38,359 bases of DNA from assembly GCA_048370855.1 (NCBI GenBank), contig DBGEOK010000030.1, forward strand, positions 1 through 38,359, read 5' to 3'. This DNA comes from Limiplasma sp048370855 (GTDB lineage Bacteria > Bacillota > Clostridia > Christensenellales > Aristaeellaceae). This document shows, in pieces, positions 8,469 through 15,574 of this stretch (the stretch's first letter is position 1; every line of letters begins with the position of its first letter). The translations under genes and the position numbers were made by a program. A model generated the notes under the pieces. It searched no databases, was not told where the DNA came from, and saw only the letters and a list, made by a program, of their open reading frames with translations.

Positions 8469-9326
8469 ATGGAATGGATCGAGAGGCTCAACGAGGCGGT
8501 TGATTACCTGGAGGAGCGCCTGGCGGGAGAAATCAGGTATGAAGAAGCGGCGCGCGCCGCCTGCTGCTCGACCTATCACTTTCAGAGGATGTTCGCATAC
8601 CTGGCCGGCGTTCCGCTTTCGGAGTACATTCGGCGGCGGCGCATGACGCTGGCGGCGGCCGACCTGCAAACCGAAAAGATTATCGACGTTGGGCTGAAAT
8701 ACGGCTATGCCTCGCCAACGGCGTTCAATCGGGCTTTTCAAGGCGTGCATGGCGTGCCGCCTTCCCGCGCCAGGGAGCCGGGGGCCGCTCTGAAATCCTA
8801 TCCGAGGATTCGCTTCCAAATAACGATACAGGGAGCTGAGGAAATGAACTACCGAATCGAGAAAAAAGCGGCTTTCCGCGTTGTTGGCGTAGAACGGAAG
8901 CTGGAGAAGGAGATTGAACGGAACTTTGAGGCGGTGCCGCAGATGTGGCAGACCGTCGCCGCGGACGGGACGCTCGGGCGTCTTGCCGGCATGATGGACG
9001 CGGAACCCAAGGCCATCCTCGGCGTAAGCGCGTGCGGCGAGGAGGAAGAATGGCGCTACTGGATCGCCGTGGCAAGCACGCGGCCGGCGGGGGAAGGGCT
9101 TAAAGAGTTTATTGTACCCGAAGCCACCTGGGCGGTTTTCCCTGGCAAGGGAACAAACCAATCCGTTCAGGAGCTGGAGCGCCGCATCATCACGGACTGG
9201 CTTCCATCCTCCGGCTATGAATATGGAAATGCTCCGGACGTAGAGGCTTATTACAGCCCCGATCCGGCAAACGCGGTATACGAGGTCTGGATTCCCGTTG
9301 TTAAGGCGAAGAAGCCGGAACAATAA
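8469..9326 (+). CDS. AraC-family regulator with GyrI-like effector domain
   Basis: 285 residues with two domains. Residues 1-105 are the double helix-turn-helix of AraC/XylS regulators; motifs include YHFQRMFAYLAGVPLSEYIRRRRM and ALKYGYASPTAFNRAFQ-like second helix (residues about 75-92). Residues about 120-285 match the GyrI-like/AraC effector-binding fold (YRIEKKAAFRVVGVER at the start, then the EVWIPV end strand), which binds small drugs or metabolites. The order (N-terminal HTH, C-terminal effector domain) matches the Rob/SAV-type multidrug-responsive regulators. GGAAGGAGG ends at 8460, 8 bases before the ATG at 8469. Its target may be itself or a nearby transporter; no adjacent efflux gene shares its operon. 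Confidence 0.92.
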   Translation: MEWIERLNEAVDYLEERLAGEIRYEEAARAACCSTYHFQRMFAYLAGVPLSEYIRRRRMTLAAADLQTEKIIDVGLKYGYASPTAFNRAFQGVHGVPPSRAREPGAALKSYPRIRFQITIQGAEEMNYRIEKKAAFRVVGVERKLEKEIERNFEAVPQMWQTVAADGTLGRLAGMMDAEPKAILGVSACGEEEEWRYWIAVASTRPAGEGLKEFIVPEATWAVFPGKGTNQSVQELERRIITDWLPSSGYEYGNAPDVEAYYSPDPANAVYEVWIPVVKAKKPEQ

Positions 9327-9333
9327 ATAGCCA

Positions 9334-9367
9334 CGATGCGCGCCGCGTTTCTTTGCGGCGCGCATCG
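9334..9367. terminator. shared terminator between convergent genes
   Basis: Perfect 13-base arms (CGATGCGCGCCGC at 9334-9346, complement at 9355-9367) with an 8-base loop lie between the AraC-type gene (ends 9326) and the convergent DUF5131 gene (ends 9385). Plus-strand tail is CCTTTCA, minus-strand tail is TGGCTATTT; neither is a strong U-run, but the position fits a bidirectional terminator. Confidence 0.7.
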
Positions 9368-9384
9368 CCTTTCAGCGCTCCCGA

Positions 9385-10089
9385 TTATATGCCGGATTTG
9401 CGCGCCTGGCGCATCTGCTGGGCGCGCGGAATGGCATATATCTTCCCATCTTTTTCAAAGCGCGCCCCGGTCTGCTTAAACCAGAACCTTACGCCGTGGC
9501 GCTCGCATTGCTCCTTTAAGCTCAATACCCAGCAAAACCGCATGAGACGGGCGTTTTCGCCGCTTTCGCCGCCCGCCGCCACCAGCTCGATGCCGTCGTC
9601 CAAATAAGGCTCCAGCGTGACGGCCTCCAGCATGGGTTCGCAAATGATTCGTTTGTGGCGGATCGGGAGCCCTTTGAAAAAGGGGAGGCGCTCGTCGGTT
9701 TTTTCCTGATTTTCACACGTCACGCCGACCGCCACGTTGGGATACCCGTCGCCCCAGTCGTCCGGAAGCCGCTCGTAAAACCGAAGAATGCGCTTTGTGA
9801 TAAAGAAGAACGACAGATCCTGTCGCTCGCGCATCATTTGCCAGGCTTCGGCCCGCCAATCGTCCGCCTCCTCCAGAAAAAAATCGGAAGTGAAGCAGGT
9901 AAAGACCTCGCCCGGTCCTTTGAGCTTGTAGCTTCCGTCCCGCGCCCTGCGGACCGGGAGGTCAAACGCCGCGTTTTTCTTCACTTGCGACGCGTCCAGC
10001 TCGTAGCGCGCGTCCCGACGGTATACATAGCAGTTTTGGCAGCCGGCGCTGTATTTGATACAGCCGTGCCAGGGGTTCCATTCAGCCAT
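9385..10089 (-). CDS. DUF5131 (phage Gp37/Gp68-type) family protein
   Basis: 234 residues, matching the family's usual length. The N-terminal signature is WNPWHGC followed by SAGCQNCY, giving cysteines 10, 17 and 20 in a C-x6-C-x2-C pattern. Later family motifs are FTCFTSDFF, FFFITKR, VAVGVTCENQEK, RIICEPMLE and VAAGGESG, then a conserved tryptophan/lysine segment near the C-terminus (VRFWFKQTGA). The cysteine trio plus TIM-barrel-like beta-strand motifs suggest an iron-sulfur, radical-SAM-like enzyme, but this is inference and no activity is assigned here. Start ATG at 10089 has GGGAGG 8 bases upstream and begins directly at the family N-terminus; an in-frame ATG at 10140 is possible but adds 17 non-conserved residues. 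The family occurs in both phages and chromosomes. Confidence 0.85.
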   Translation of the reverse strand: MAEWNPWHGCIKYSAGCQNCYVYRRDARYELDASQVKKNAAFDLPVRRARDGSYKLKGPGEVFTCFTSDFFLEEADDWRAEAWQMMRERQDLSFFFITKRILRFYERLPDDWGDGYPNVAVGVTCENQEKTDERLPFFKGLPIRHKRIICEPMLEAVTLEPYLDDGIELVAAGGESGENARLMRFCWVLSLKEQCERHGVRFWFKQTGARFEKDGKIYAIPRAQQMRQARKSGI

Positions 10090-10226
10090 GCGCTCCGCCT
10101 CCCGCTTTTTGGTAAGGACGCCGGGATCGTTCCTCACCATTATACAAGACCCGTCGCCTTATGACAATCGGCGGCGGCTATCGTTTTTTTCCGGGTGACG
10201 CATATGTTACTTTTCCTTGGCAAGCC

Positions 10227-10255
10227 TTGAAATTCTAAGCCTTTTTTGGTACACT
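10227..10255 (+). promoter_or_regulatory. SigA-type promoter of the flavoprotein gene
   Basis: TTGAAA (10227-10232), 17-base spacer, TACACT (10250-10255). Transcription would begin about 40 bases before the ATG at 10300. Confidence 0.7.
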
Positions 10256-10299
10256 CATCATAGCTTGGGCGTAAAGCCTCGAGCTATCGGAGGATATTC

Positions 10300-11154
10300 A
10301 TGATTGACATTGCGATTATCGGCAAGGGCCCGGCGGGCTGGTCCTGCGCGATGACGGCGCGCATGCGCGGACTTTCCGCCGCGGTGATCGCTCCGCGCAA
10401 CGATACGGGGCTTCTTCGCACGGCCGAGCGGATTGACAACTACCCGGGGCTTCCGCAGGTATCCGGCAGCGATATGCTTCAAAGCTTCCGGGAACAGGCG
10501 CTTGCCTTGGGCGCGGAGGAGCGGGTTGGGCTGGTCAGGCAAATTATGCCCAATGGAAGCGCTTTTATGCTGTTGGTTGAAAACGACGTGCTTGAAAGCC
10601 GGAGCGTGGTGCTTGCCATGGGCGCGGGGCGGCCCGTGCTGCTGCCGGGCGAGGAGGAGCAGGTGGGGCGCGGCGTCAGCTACTGCGCTACCTGCGACGG
10701 CATGTTTTACCGGGGCAAGCGCGTCGCGGTGCTGGCCACCTCGCTGCAGGGCATCGAGGAGGCGGGCTTTTTGGCTACCGTGGCGGCGGAGCTGGACTAT
10801 TACCGGATGAAGGCGCATAACGTGGACGATTTGCCGCCGATGGCGCGCCTGATGGAGGAAAAACCCAAGGCCATCGGCCGGGACGACGCCGGGCTGACCC
10901 TGACGACGGACCGCGCGTCGCACTGCTATGACGGTATTTTTATCTTCCGGGCTGCGATGCCGCTGAAGATGCTGATGGGCGGGCTGCGTACCGAGGGCAG
11001 CTACATACCGGTGGACAGGGATATGAAGACCAACGTGCCTGGCATCTTCGCGGCGGGGGATTGTACCGGCAAGCCGCTCCAGGTGGCCAAGGCCGTGGGG
11101 GAGGGGAATATCGCCGCTATTTCGGCGGCGGAATATATTGCAAAACATGGATGA
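10300..11154 (+). CDS. thioredoxin reductase-like flavoprotein lacking the NADPH motif
   Basis: 284 residues, slightly shorter than ordinary TrxR (about 310). FAD-binding start IAIIGKGPAGWSCA (residues 4-17), redox-active pair C129-A-T-C132, and the C-terminal FAD motif GIFAAGDC (248-255) are all present. However, the second nucleotide-binding domain reads VAVLATSLQGIEEA (142-155) where NADPH-dependent TrxR has a GGGxSA loop, and no HRRxxxR motif follows. Loss of both is the hallmark of the ferredoxin-dependent flavin thioredoxin reductases described in Clostridium and the related deeply rooted TrxR group. I infer that this enzyme takes electrons from ferredoxin or another donor. CGGAGG lies 6 bases before the ATG. 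No thioredoxin gene is adjacent; two secreted-protein genes follow on the same strand after 74 bases. Confidence 0.85.
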   Translation: MIDIAIIGKGPAGWSCAMTARMRGLSAAVIAPRNDTGLLRTAERIDNYPGLPQVSGSDMLQSFREQALALGAEERVGLVRQIMPNGSAFMLLVENDVLESRSVVLAMGAGRPVLLPGEEEQVGRGVSYCATCDGMFYRGKRVAVLATSLQGIEEAGFLATVAAELDYYRMKAHNVDDLPPMARLMEEKPKAIGRDDAGLTLTTDRASHCYDGIFIFRAAMPLKMLMGGLRTEGSYIPVDRDMKTNVPGIFAAGDCTGKPLQVAKAVGEGNIAAISAAEYIAKHG

Positions 11155-11228
11155 TTTGCCCGACCCCGCGCGTTATATGGGCGTAATCCCAAGACGGTAT
11201 AAGCAACCATATAGAGGAGGATGATCCC

Positions 11229-12302
11229 ATGAAGAAGCATGCCTTACTAAGGACGTTGGCGCTGTTGTTGATCCTGAGCCTATCGCTTGCCTCCGCCGGC
11301 GCCCTTGCGGAGGGACAGGCCGTTCCCCAGAACCAGAACTCCGCCAATATGGCGGATTTTGAGGCGCTCTATCCGCTGATGGACCTTGTCAGCACCGCCG
11401 CGATGTATGCCGGGGACGGGAGCGAGCCCATCAACCTTCCCGGCGAGGGAGGGACGCTGACCGTCGCCTTTACGGACGCGTTCTTCAAGGCGGGCCAGCT
11501 CATGGGCGCGTCCGTCGGGGTTACGGCGGATATGCTCGCGAACACGCAGGCCCAGGCGGAGCTGCTCGGTAAAATTTTCGCCGCCGCCGTACCCGCCCTG
11601 GAGCCGGTAACCGTTACCGACGGCATCAACAAGTATATCGGCTTTCACCCCGTTACGGTCAACAATGCGACGGCAAACGGCGGCATTCAAATTATGGGCG
11701 AGCTATACATTGCGGATCAGTCGATCAACGCCATGTCGGATGAAGACTTTGCCAACGTGCAGTGGCTGGACCGCGCGATCTTTACCTTCCAGAGCGACCC
11801 CACCGCTTTAAACGGCTTCCGCCTGACCGGCTTCTCCGGTACGGAGATGGATATGGAGGAGGCGCTTCAGACGTACTTTGAAGAAATCGTGGTGGAATAC
11901 GTCAACGCCAACCTGGGCTTTACGGTGCTCTATCCCGCCATATTTACAGACGAGATGCTGGTGGAGGATGCCGACGGCGTGTCCGCCAAGCTGCCGGATG
12001 AAAGCGCCAGTTTCTTTGCCAAGCGGGTGGACAATGTCAACGGCGCGAGCCTGACTGACTATGTGGGCATTATTGCCAACGGCATCACCGGGTCGGCTTC
12101 CTCCATCAACGAGGAGCTTAATTGCGGAACGGTATCCTATACGACGCAGGATGGGTACTCCGTGTTTGACGTGTACATCGTTACGGATAAATATATCTAC
12201 CAGGCTGAGCTGAGCTATTTGAAGACCAAGATGAGCGAGTACAGCATGTATACCTCCTATTTGGAAAACAGCTTTGTGGTGGATGAGGTATCCGTTGGAT
12301 AA
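11229..12302 (+). CDS. secreted protein of unknown function
   Basis: 357 residues with a clear signal peptide (KKHALLRTLALLLILSLSL..., cleavage near ALAEG, about residue 28). The mature part has no cysteine in membrane context and no second hydrophobic span. It looks like two similar alpha/beta halves: the first about residues 45-200 and the second about 225-357, beginning NLGFTVLYPAIFTDEMLVE, a pattern seen in PsbP/TPM-like or lipid-binding secreted domains, though I cannot assign a family. GAGGAGG sits 6-7 bases before the ATG. The stop is 14 bases before the next secreted-protein gene, so the two are likely cotranscribed and cooperate outside the membrane. Confidence 0.8.
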   Translation: MKKHALLRTLALLLILSLSLASAGALAEGQAVPQNQNSANMADFEALYPLMDLVSTAAMYAGDGSEPINLPGEGGTLTVAFTDAFFKAGQLMGASVGVTADMLANTQAQAELLGKIFAAAVPALEPVTVTDGINKYIGFHPVTVNNATANGGIQIMGELYIADQSINAMSDEDFANVQWLDRAIFTFQSDPTALNGFRLTGFSGTEMDMEEALQTYFEEIVVEYVNANLGFTVLYPAIFTDEMLVEDADGVSAKLPDESASFFAKRVDNVNGASLTDYVGIIANGITGSASSINEELNCGTVSYTTQDGYSVFDVYIVTDKYIYQAELSYLKTKMSEYSMYTSYLENSFVVDEVSVG

Positions 12303-12316
12303 GAGAGGGTAAAGCG

Positions 12317-13102
12317 ATGAGGCGATTCCCCAAGGCGATGGCGGCAATCCTGCTGTGCGGGCTTTTTGTTGCGGGCGCGCGCGCCCAGGAGCCCGAGGCG
12401 GTCGGGCTTGAACCCGCCGAACCCCTGTGCGGCGCGCGCTGCTATCCCGAGGGGACGGCGGAGGACCAGGCTGATTACGTTTTCCGCTATACGTTTCCCC
12501 AGTTTCAGGCATCCGGGGAAGCTGACGAGGCCATCAATGCCTATTACCTCGCCGTAAGCCAGGATATGGCGGCGGCGATGGTAGAACAGAACGCGGAGGA
12601 AGCCGGACTTGCGCGCGAGGAAGGCATGCCGCCCGCCAGTACGGAAATCGGCTATCAAATCATGCAAAACAGCGGGCGGTACCTGAGCGTGGTGTTGACC
12701 TCCCGGCAGTTTATCGGAAACGCGGAAAGCGAGAGCATATCCGCCGATACTTTTGCCCGGGACGGCCTGTACGCGGGACAGCCGCTGACGCTATCGCAGG
12801 TGCTTGGGCTGGAGCAGGAGGGCGACGAGCTCAGCTCGGAGGAGAGCGTAGCCGAAAGCCTGGCCTACCGGCTGGTATGGGAAATTGTGGAGAAAGGCAG
12901 CCAAAACGTGGACGCCGATTACCTGGACGGCCTGAGCGAGGACGGGCTGCGCGCTGCCTTCAGCCCGGAAAGCGATTTTTACCTGGATGAGGACGGAAAC
13001 ATCGTGTTCTTTATTCAGGCCGGGGTATTGGCCGGCGAGGTAGCGGGGATTCTTACGTTCCCCTTTGCGCCGGCGGAGCTTTTCAGCGCGGTGAAGGAAT
13101 AG
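12317..13102 (+). CDS. secreted DUF3298/RsiV-like domain protein
   Basis: 261 residues. A short signal peptide (residues 1-23, cleavage after ARA) precedes a segment with the order of motifs found in DUF4163/DUF3298 proteins: FRYTFPQFQASGEADEAINAYY, then YLSVVLTSRQFIGNAES, then LYAGQPLTLSQVL, then DFYLDEDGNIVFFIQ and a final hydrophobic FPFAP strand. In Bacillus the same fold is the extracellular part of the anti-sigma factor RsiV and of secreted PdaC-type proteins. Here no cytoplasmic anti-sigma part is present, so it is a purely exported form. AGAGGG is 7-8 bases before the ATG. Likely cotranscribed with the preceding secreted-protein gene. Ligand unknown. Confidence 0.8.
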   Translation: MRRFPKAMAAILLCGLFVAGARAQEPEAVGLEPAEPLCGARCYPEGTAEDQADYVFRYTFPQFQASGEADEAINAYYLAVSQDMAAAMVEQNAEEAGLAREEGMPPASTEIGYQIMQNSGRYLSVVLTSRQFIGNAESESISADTFARDGLYAGQPLTLSQVLGLEQEGDELSSEESVAESLAYRLVWEIVEKGSQNVDADYLDGLSEDGLRAAFSPESDFYLDEDGNIVFFIQAGVLAGEVAGILTFPFAPAELFSAVKE

Positions 13103-13154
13103 GCGAATCAAAGCAGGGAAATCCGGCGGAAAATAAGCGGGGTTCCCTGCGCGG

Positions 13155-13248
13155 GGGGACGTGGGGAGGCGCCGCCTCCCAACCCCTCCGCCTAAGGGCT
13201 TTGCCCTCAGCAATCCCTTTAATGGGGCCGCGTTCGCGGCCCCATTAA
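13155..13248 (+). repeat. dispersed hairpin repeat A, copy 2
   Basis: Contains the three consecutive hairpins of family A: GGGAGGC/GCCTCCC (13164-13170 and 13174-13180), the CCTAAGGGC-type hairpin in a weakened form, and a 13-base stem with a GTTC loop (13219-13231 and 13236-13248). The last stem is extended by TTAAT/ATTAA, unlike the other copies, showing paired changes. It lies 50 bases past the stop of the RsiV-like gene and may serve as its terminator. Confidence 0.8.
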
Positions 13249-13258
13249 TCGTTTAGGG

Positions 13259-13540
13259 TTGACGGAGGGAAGCGCGCCGGAACGGAGCGTGCGGCCTGCG
13301 ACGGCTGGCCGCGAAGCGGCCAAGCGAAGGGCAGGCATGAGCAAACACCAGGGCCGGGTACGGCAATACCCGGCACGCCGATCGTTGCGGGGGAACGAAA
13401 CGAGCACTGGACGCGGCAGCGGCCCGTGCGACGATTGCCGGTAAGGGCAACGAACGGCGATCGAGCGTGAGGAGAAATCCTTGTCGGGGTCATCAGGGTG
13501 AAATCCCTATCGTCTTTCGTTCTTCGTACCCCGATTTTTT
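13259..13540 (+). ncRNA. candidate structured noncoding RNA
   Basis: A gene-free segment between convergent genes rich in nested complementarities. Helices seen: TGGCCGC/GCGGCCA around GAA (13306-13322); GCCGGGTA/TACCCGGC (13353-13374); a long-range 12-of-13 pairing of 13376-13388 with 13447-13459; AGGA-GAAA-TCCT, a GNRA-looped hairpin (13470-13481); AGGG/CCCT (13495-13508); and CGGGGT (13485-13490) with ACCCCG (13528-13533), immediately followed by ATTTTTT (13534-13540), like an intrinsic terminator on the plus strand. No known RNA class (RNase P, tmRNA, 6S, SRP, riboswitches) was recognised, and no clear promoter was found. It could also be a degenerate mobile-element remnant, such as a truncated group II intron. 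The helices were found by eye, not by folding software. Confidence 0.4.
13485..13540 (+). terminator. plus-strand terminator at the end of the structured region
   Basis: Closing stem CGGGGT/ACCCCG with a smaller AGGG/CCCT hairpin inside, followed directly by six T. It ends 11 bases before the stop codon of the convergent YgiQ gene. Confidence 0.55.
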
Positions 13541-13550
13541 GGGATACGGC

Positions 13551-15416
13551 TCAAAAAGGAACCTTATGGACGGCGGCGCGCCGCCGTTTCCCGCCATGGG
13601 ACGGCTTTTCCGGGCGGGACGGAGGAACGAGCGCCTTTGCCCCGTAGCCGATTAAGTCCTCACGGCCGCAAAGCCGGAGGGCTTCGCGCACAAGCTCGTG
13701 GTTTTTGGGATCGCGGTATTGAAGCAGGGCGCGCTGCATGGCCTTTTCATGTGGAGAGCGCGGCACGTCGACGGGCGACATGTCACGCGGGTCAAGGCCG
13801 GTATAGTACATACAGGTGCTGAGCGTTCCGGGCGTGGGGTAGAAGTCCTGCACCTGTTCAGGATGGCAGCCCGTATCGCGGAGGTATTCGGCCAGCTCTA
13901 CCGCGTCCCGCAGAGTGCTGCCGGGGTGGCTGCTCATCAGGTAGGGTACGAGATACTGCCGGAGTCCCAGGCGCTGATTGACGGCCTTGTATTTTGCCGC
14001 GAACGCGTCATAGACCTCGCGCCTGGGCTTGCCCATCTTGGCCAGCACGTTCCGGCTGATATGCTCCGGCGCGACCTTGAGCTGCCCGCTGACATGATGC
14101 TTGCAAAGCTCGGTGAGAAACTCAGGGCTTTGATCCGCCATCAGGTAATCAAAGCGGATGCCCGAACGGATAAAAACCTTTTTGACGCGCGGAAGCGCCC
14201 GCAGCTTGGCAAGCAGGGAGCAAAGCTCCGCGTGACTGACGCGGAGGTTTTTGCAGGGGGTGGGGGTGAGACATTGACGGTTTTTGCAAGCGCCCTCTTT
14301 GAGCTGCTTATCGCACGCGGGGAAGCGAAAATTCGCCGTAGGCCCGCCGACGTCGTGAATATACCCCTTGAAATCGGGAAAAGCGGTTAACAGCCGCGCT
14401 TCGTCCAGCAAGGAGCGCTCGCTGCGGGAAGTCACAACGCGCCCTTGATGAAAGGTAAGAGCGCAGAAATGGCATGCGCCGAAACAGCCGCGCACGGCGG
14501 AGAGGGAAAACCGCACCTCCGCCAGCGCGGGCACAGGATAGGCCCCGCCGCCGGAGGGCAGGGGACCGTAGCTGGGATGAGAGCGGCGCGTAAACGGCAG
14601 CGCGTAAACCCTGTCCAGCTCTTTGCGTGAAAGGGGCATGGCGGGAGGGTTTTGCACCAGATAGCGCATGCTGTCCTGTCGTTGACAGAGCGTTCGTCCG
14701 CGAACCGCGTCCTGCTCCTGGTATTCAAGCATAAAGGCGCGCGCGTAAGCCCGTTTGTCCGAGGCTACCTCGTCATGTCCGGGAAGCTCTATAACGCCTT
14801 CAGGCGGTTCCTTGGCCATATAACAAACTCCGCGCAGGGAGGGAAGCTCCGCGGCCGGCATGCCTCGCCTGACCCAGTCGCAGCATGCAAGGACGGTGTT
14901 TTCTCCCATGCCATACATCAAAAGGGTGGCGGCGCTGTCTACCAAAACGCTGCGACGAACCTTGTCATCCCAGTAATCATAGTGAGAAAAGCGGCGCAGG
15001 GAGGCTTCCACCCCGCCAATGAGCACGGGCATGCCGGGATAGGCTTCGTGAACGCGGTTGCAATATACCGTAACGGCGCGGTCGGGCCGAAGGCCGGCCT
15101 GGCCGCCGGGCGCATAGGCGTCTGCCCGGCGGCGTTTCTTAGCGGCCGTATAATGGTTGACCATGCTGTCGATGACGCCGGAGGAAACCAAAAAGCCCAG
15201 CTTCGGCCTGCCGAAGCGACGGAAGGCTTGCGCGCTGCGGTATTCCGGAAGGCAAAGCATGGCGACGCGGTAGCCGGCGTTTTCCAGAACGCGGCTGATG
15301 ATGGCGTGCCCAAAGGAAGGGTGGTCCACGTAAGCCTCGCCAACGACGTAAACAAAATCGGGGGCGTCCCAGCCTCGCCGGCTGACCTCCTCCGGCGTGA
15401 GGGGAAGAAAATCCAT
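13551..15416 (-). CDS. ygiQ: YgiQ family radical SAM protein
   Basis: 621 residues, close to the usual family length. Radical SAM cysteines are in the motif CFGACHFC (C311, C315, C318), which binds the 4Fe-4S cluster and S-adenosylmethionine. The N-terminal third carries the UPF0313 domain (APDFVYVVGEAYVDHPSFGHAIISRVLE, GGVEASLRRFSHYDYWDDKVRRS). The C-terminal part has the family markers KVFIRSGIRFDYL, LKVAPEHIS and EQVQDFYPTPGTLSTCMYYTG. The enzyme's substrate is not established for the family. I chose the ATG at 15416 (MDFLPLTPEE), which starts at the conserved N-terminus and has GGAGGG 7-8 bases upstream; the frame remains open to 15506 but that part overlaps the preceding terminator. Confidence 0.95.
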   Translation of the reverse strand: MDFLPLTPEEVSRRGWDAPDFVYVVGEAYVDHPSFGHAIISRVLENAGYRVAMLCLPEYRSAQAFRRFGRPKLGFLVSSGVIDSMVNHYTAAKKRRRADAYAPGGQAGLRPDRAVTVYCNRVHEAYPGMPVLIGGVEASLRRFSHYDYWDDKVRRSVLVDSAATLLMYGMGENTVLACCDWVRRGMPAAELPSLRGVCYMAKEPPEGVIELPGHDEVASDKRAYARAFMLEYQEQDAVRGRTLCQRQDSMRYLVQNPPAMPLSRKELDRVYALPFTRRSHPSYGPLPSGGGAYPVPALAEVRFSLSAVRGCFGACHFCALTFHQGRVVTSRSERSLLDEARLLTAFPDFKGYIHDVGGPTANFRFPACDKQLKEGACKNRQCLTPTPCKNLRVSHAELCSLLAKLRALPRVKKVFIRSGIRFDYLMADQSPEFLTELCKHHVSGQLKVAPEHISRNVLAKMGKPRREVYDAFAAKYKAVNQRLGLRQYLVPYLMSSHPGSTLRDAVELAEYLRDTGCHPEQVQDFYPTPGTLSTCMYYTGLDPRDMSPVDVPRSPHEKAMQRALLQYRDPKNHELVREALRLCGREDLIGYGAKALVPPSRPEKPSHGGKRRRAAVHKVPF

Positions 15417-15480
15417 AGCCAACCCTCCGTTGGGATTGATTTGTTGGTATAGCGGCGCACTTTCCGGCGGCAAAGGATTC

Positions 15481-15528
15481 AAAAGCCACCCAAAACGGTT
15501 TTTCACGCGACCGGTTTGGGTGGCTTTT
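15481..15528 (-). terminator. terminator of the membrane-anchored repeat protein gene
   Basis: 19-base arms (15481-15499 and 15510-15528, AAAAGCCACCCAAAACGGT and its near-complement, one mismatch). Read on the minus strand it ends GGGTGGCTTTT followed by GAATCCTTT. It is 47 bases past the stop at 15575. The plus-strand side also ends in CTTTT. Confidence 0.85.
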
Positions 15529-15574
15529 AGAACGCTGGGGCATGAAAGCCGATTCTTTTTAAGCCATGCCTGCT

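Noticed and set aside
7593..9365. 590-codon open frame antisense to the methyltransferase and AraC genes
   Set aside because: It runs across two well-supported plus-strand genes and the terminator between them; it shows no domains, and such shadows are expected at this GC content.
13219..13493. Several overlapping short minus-strand frames in the structured region
   Set aside because: They are Arg/Pro/Ala-rich, without ribosome-binding sites or similarity to known proteins, as expected for frames over structured GC-rich DNA.
13426..13540. GTGCGAC and GGTGAAATCCC, which recall the 5' end of group II introns
   Set aside because: Only about 115 bases follow before the terminator and next gene; no reverse transcriptase or domain V was seen, and the long-range helix crosses the supposed start.
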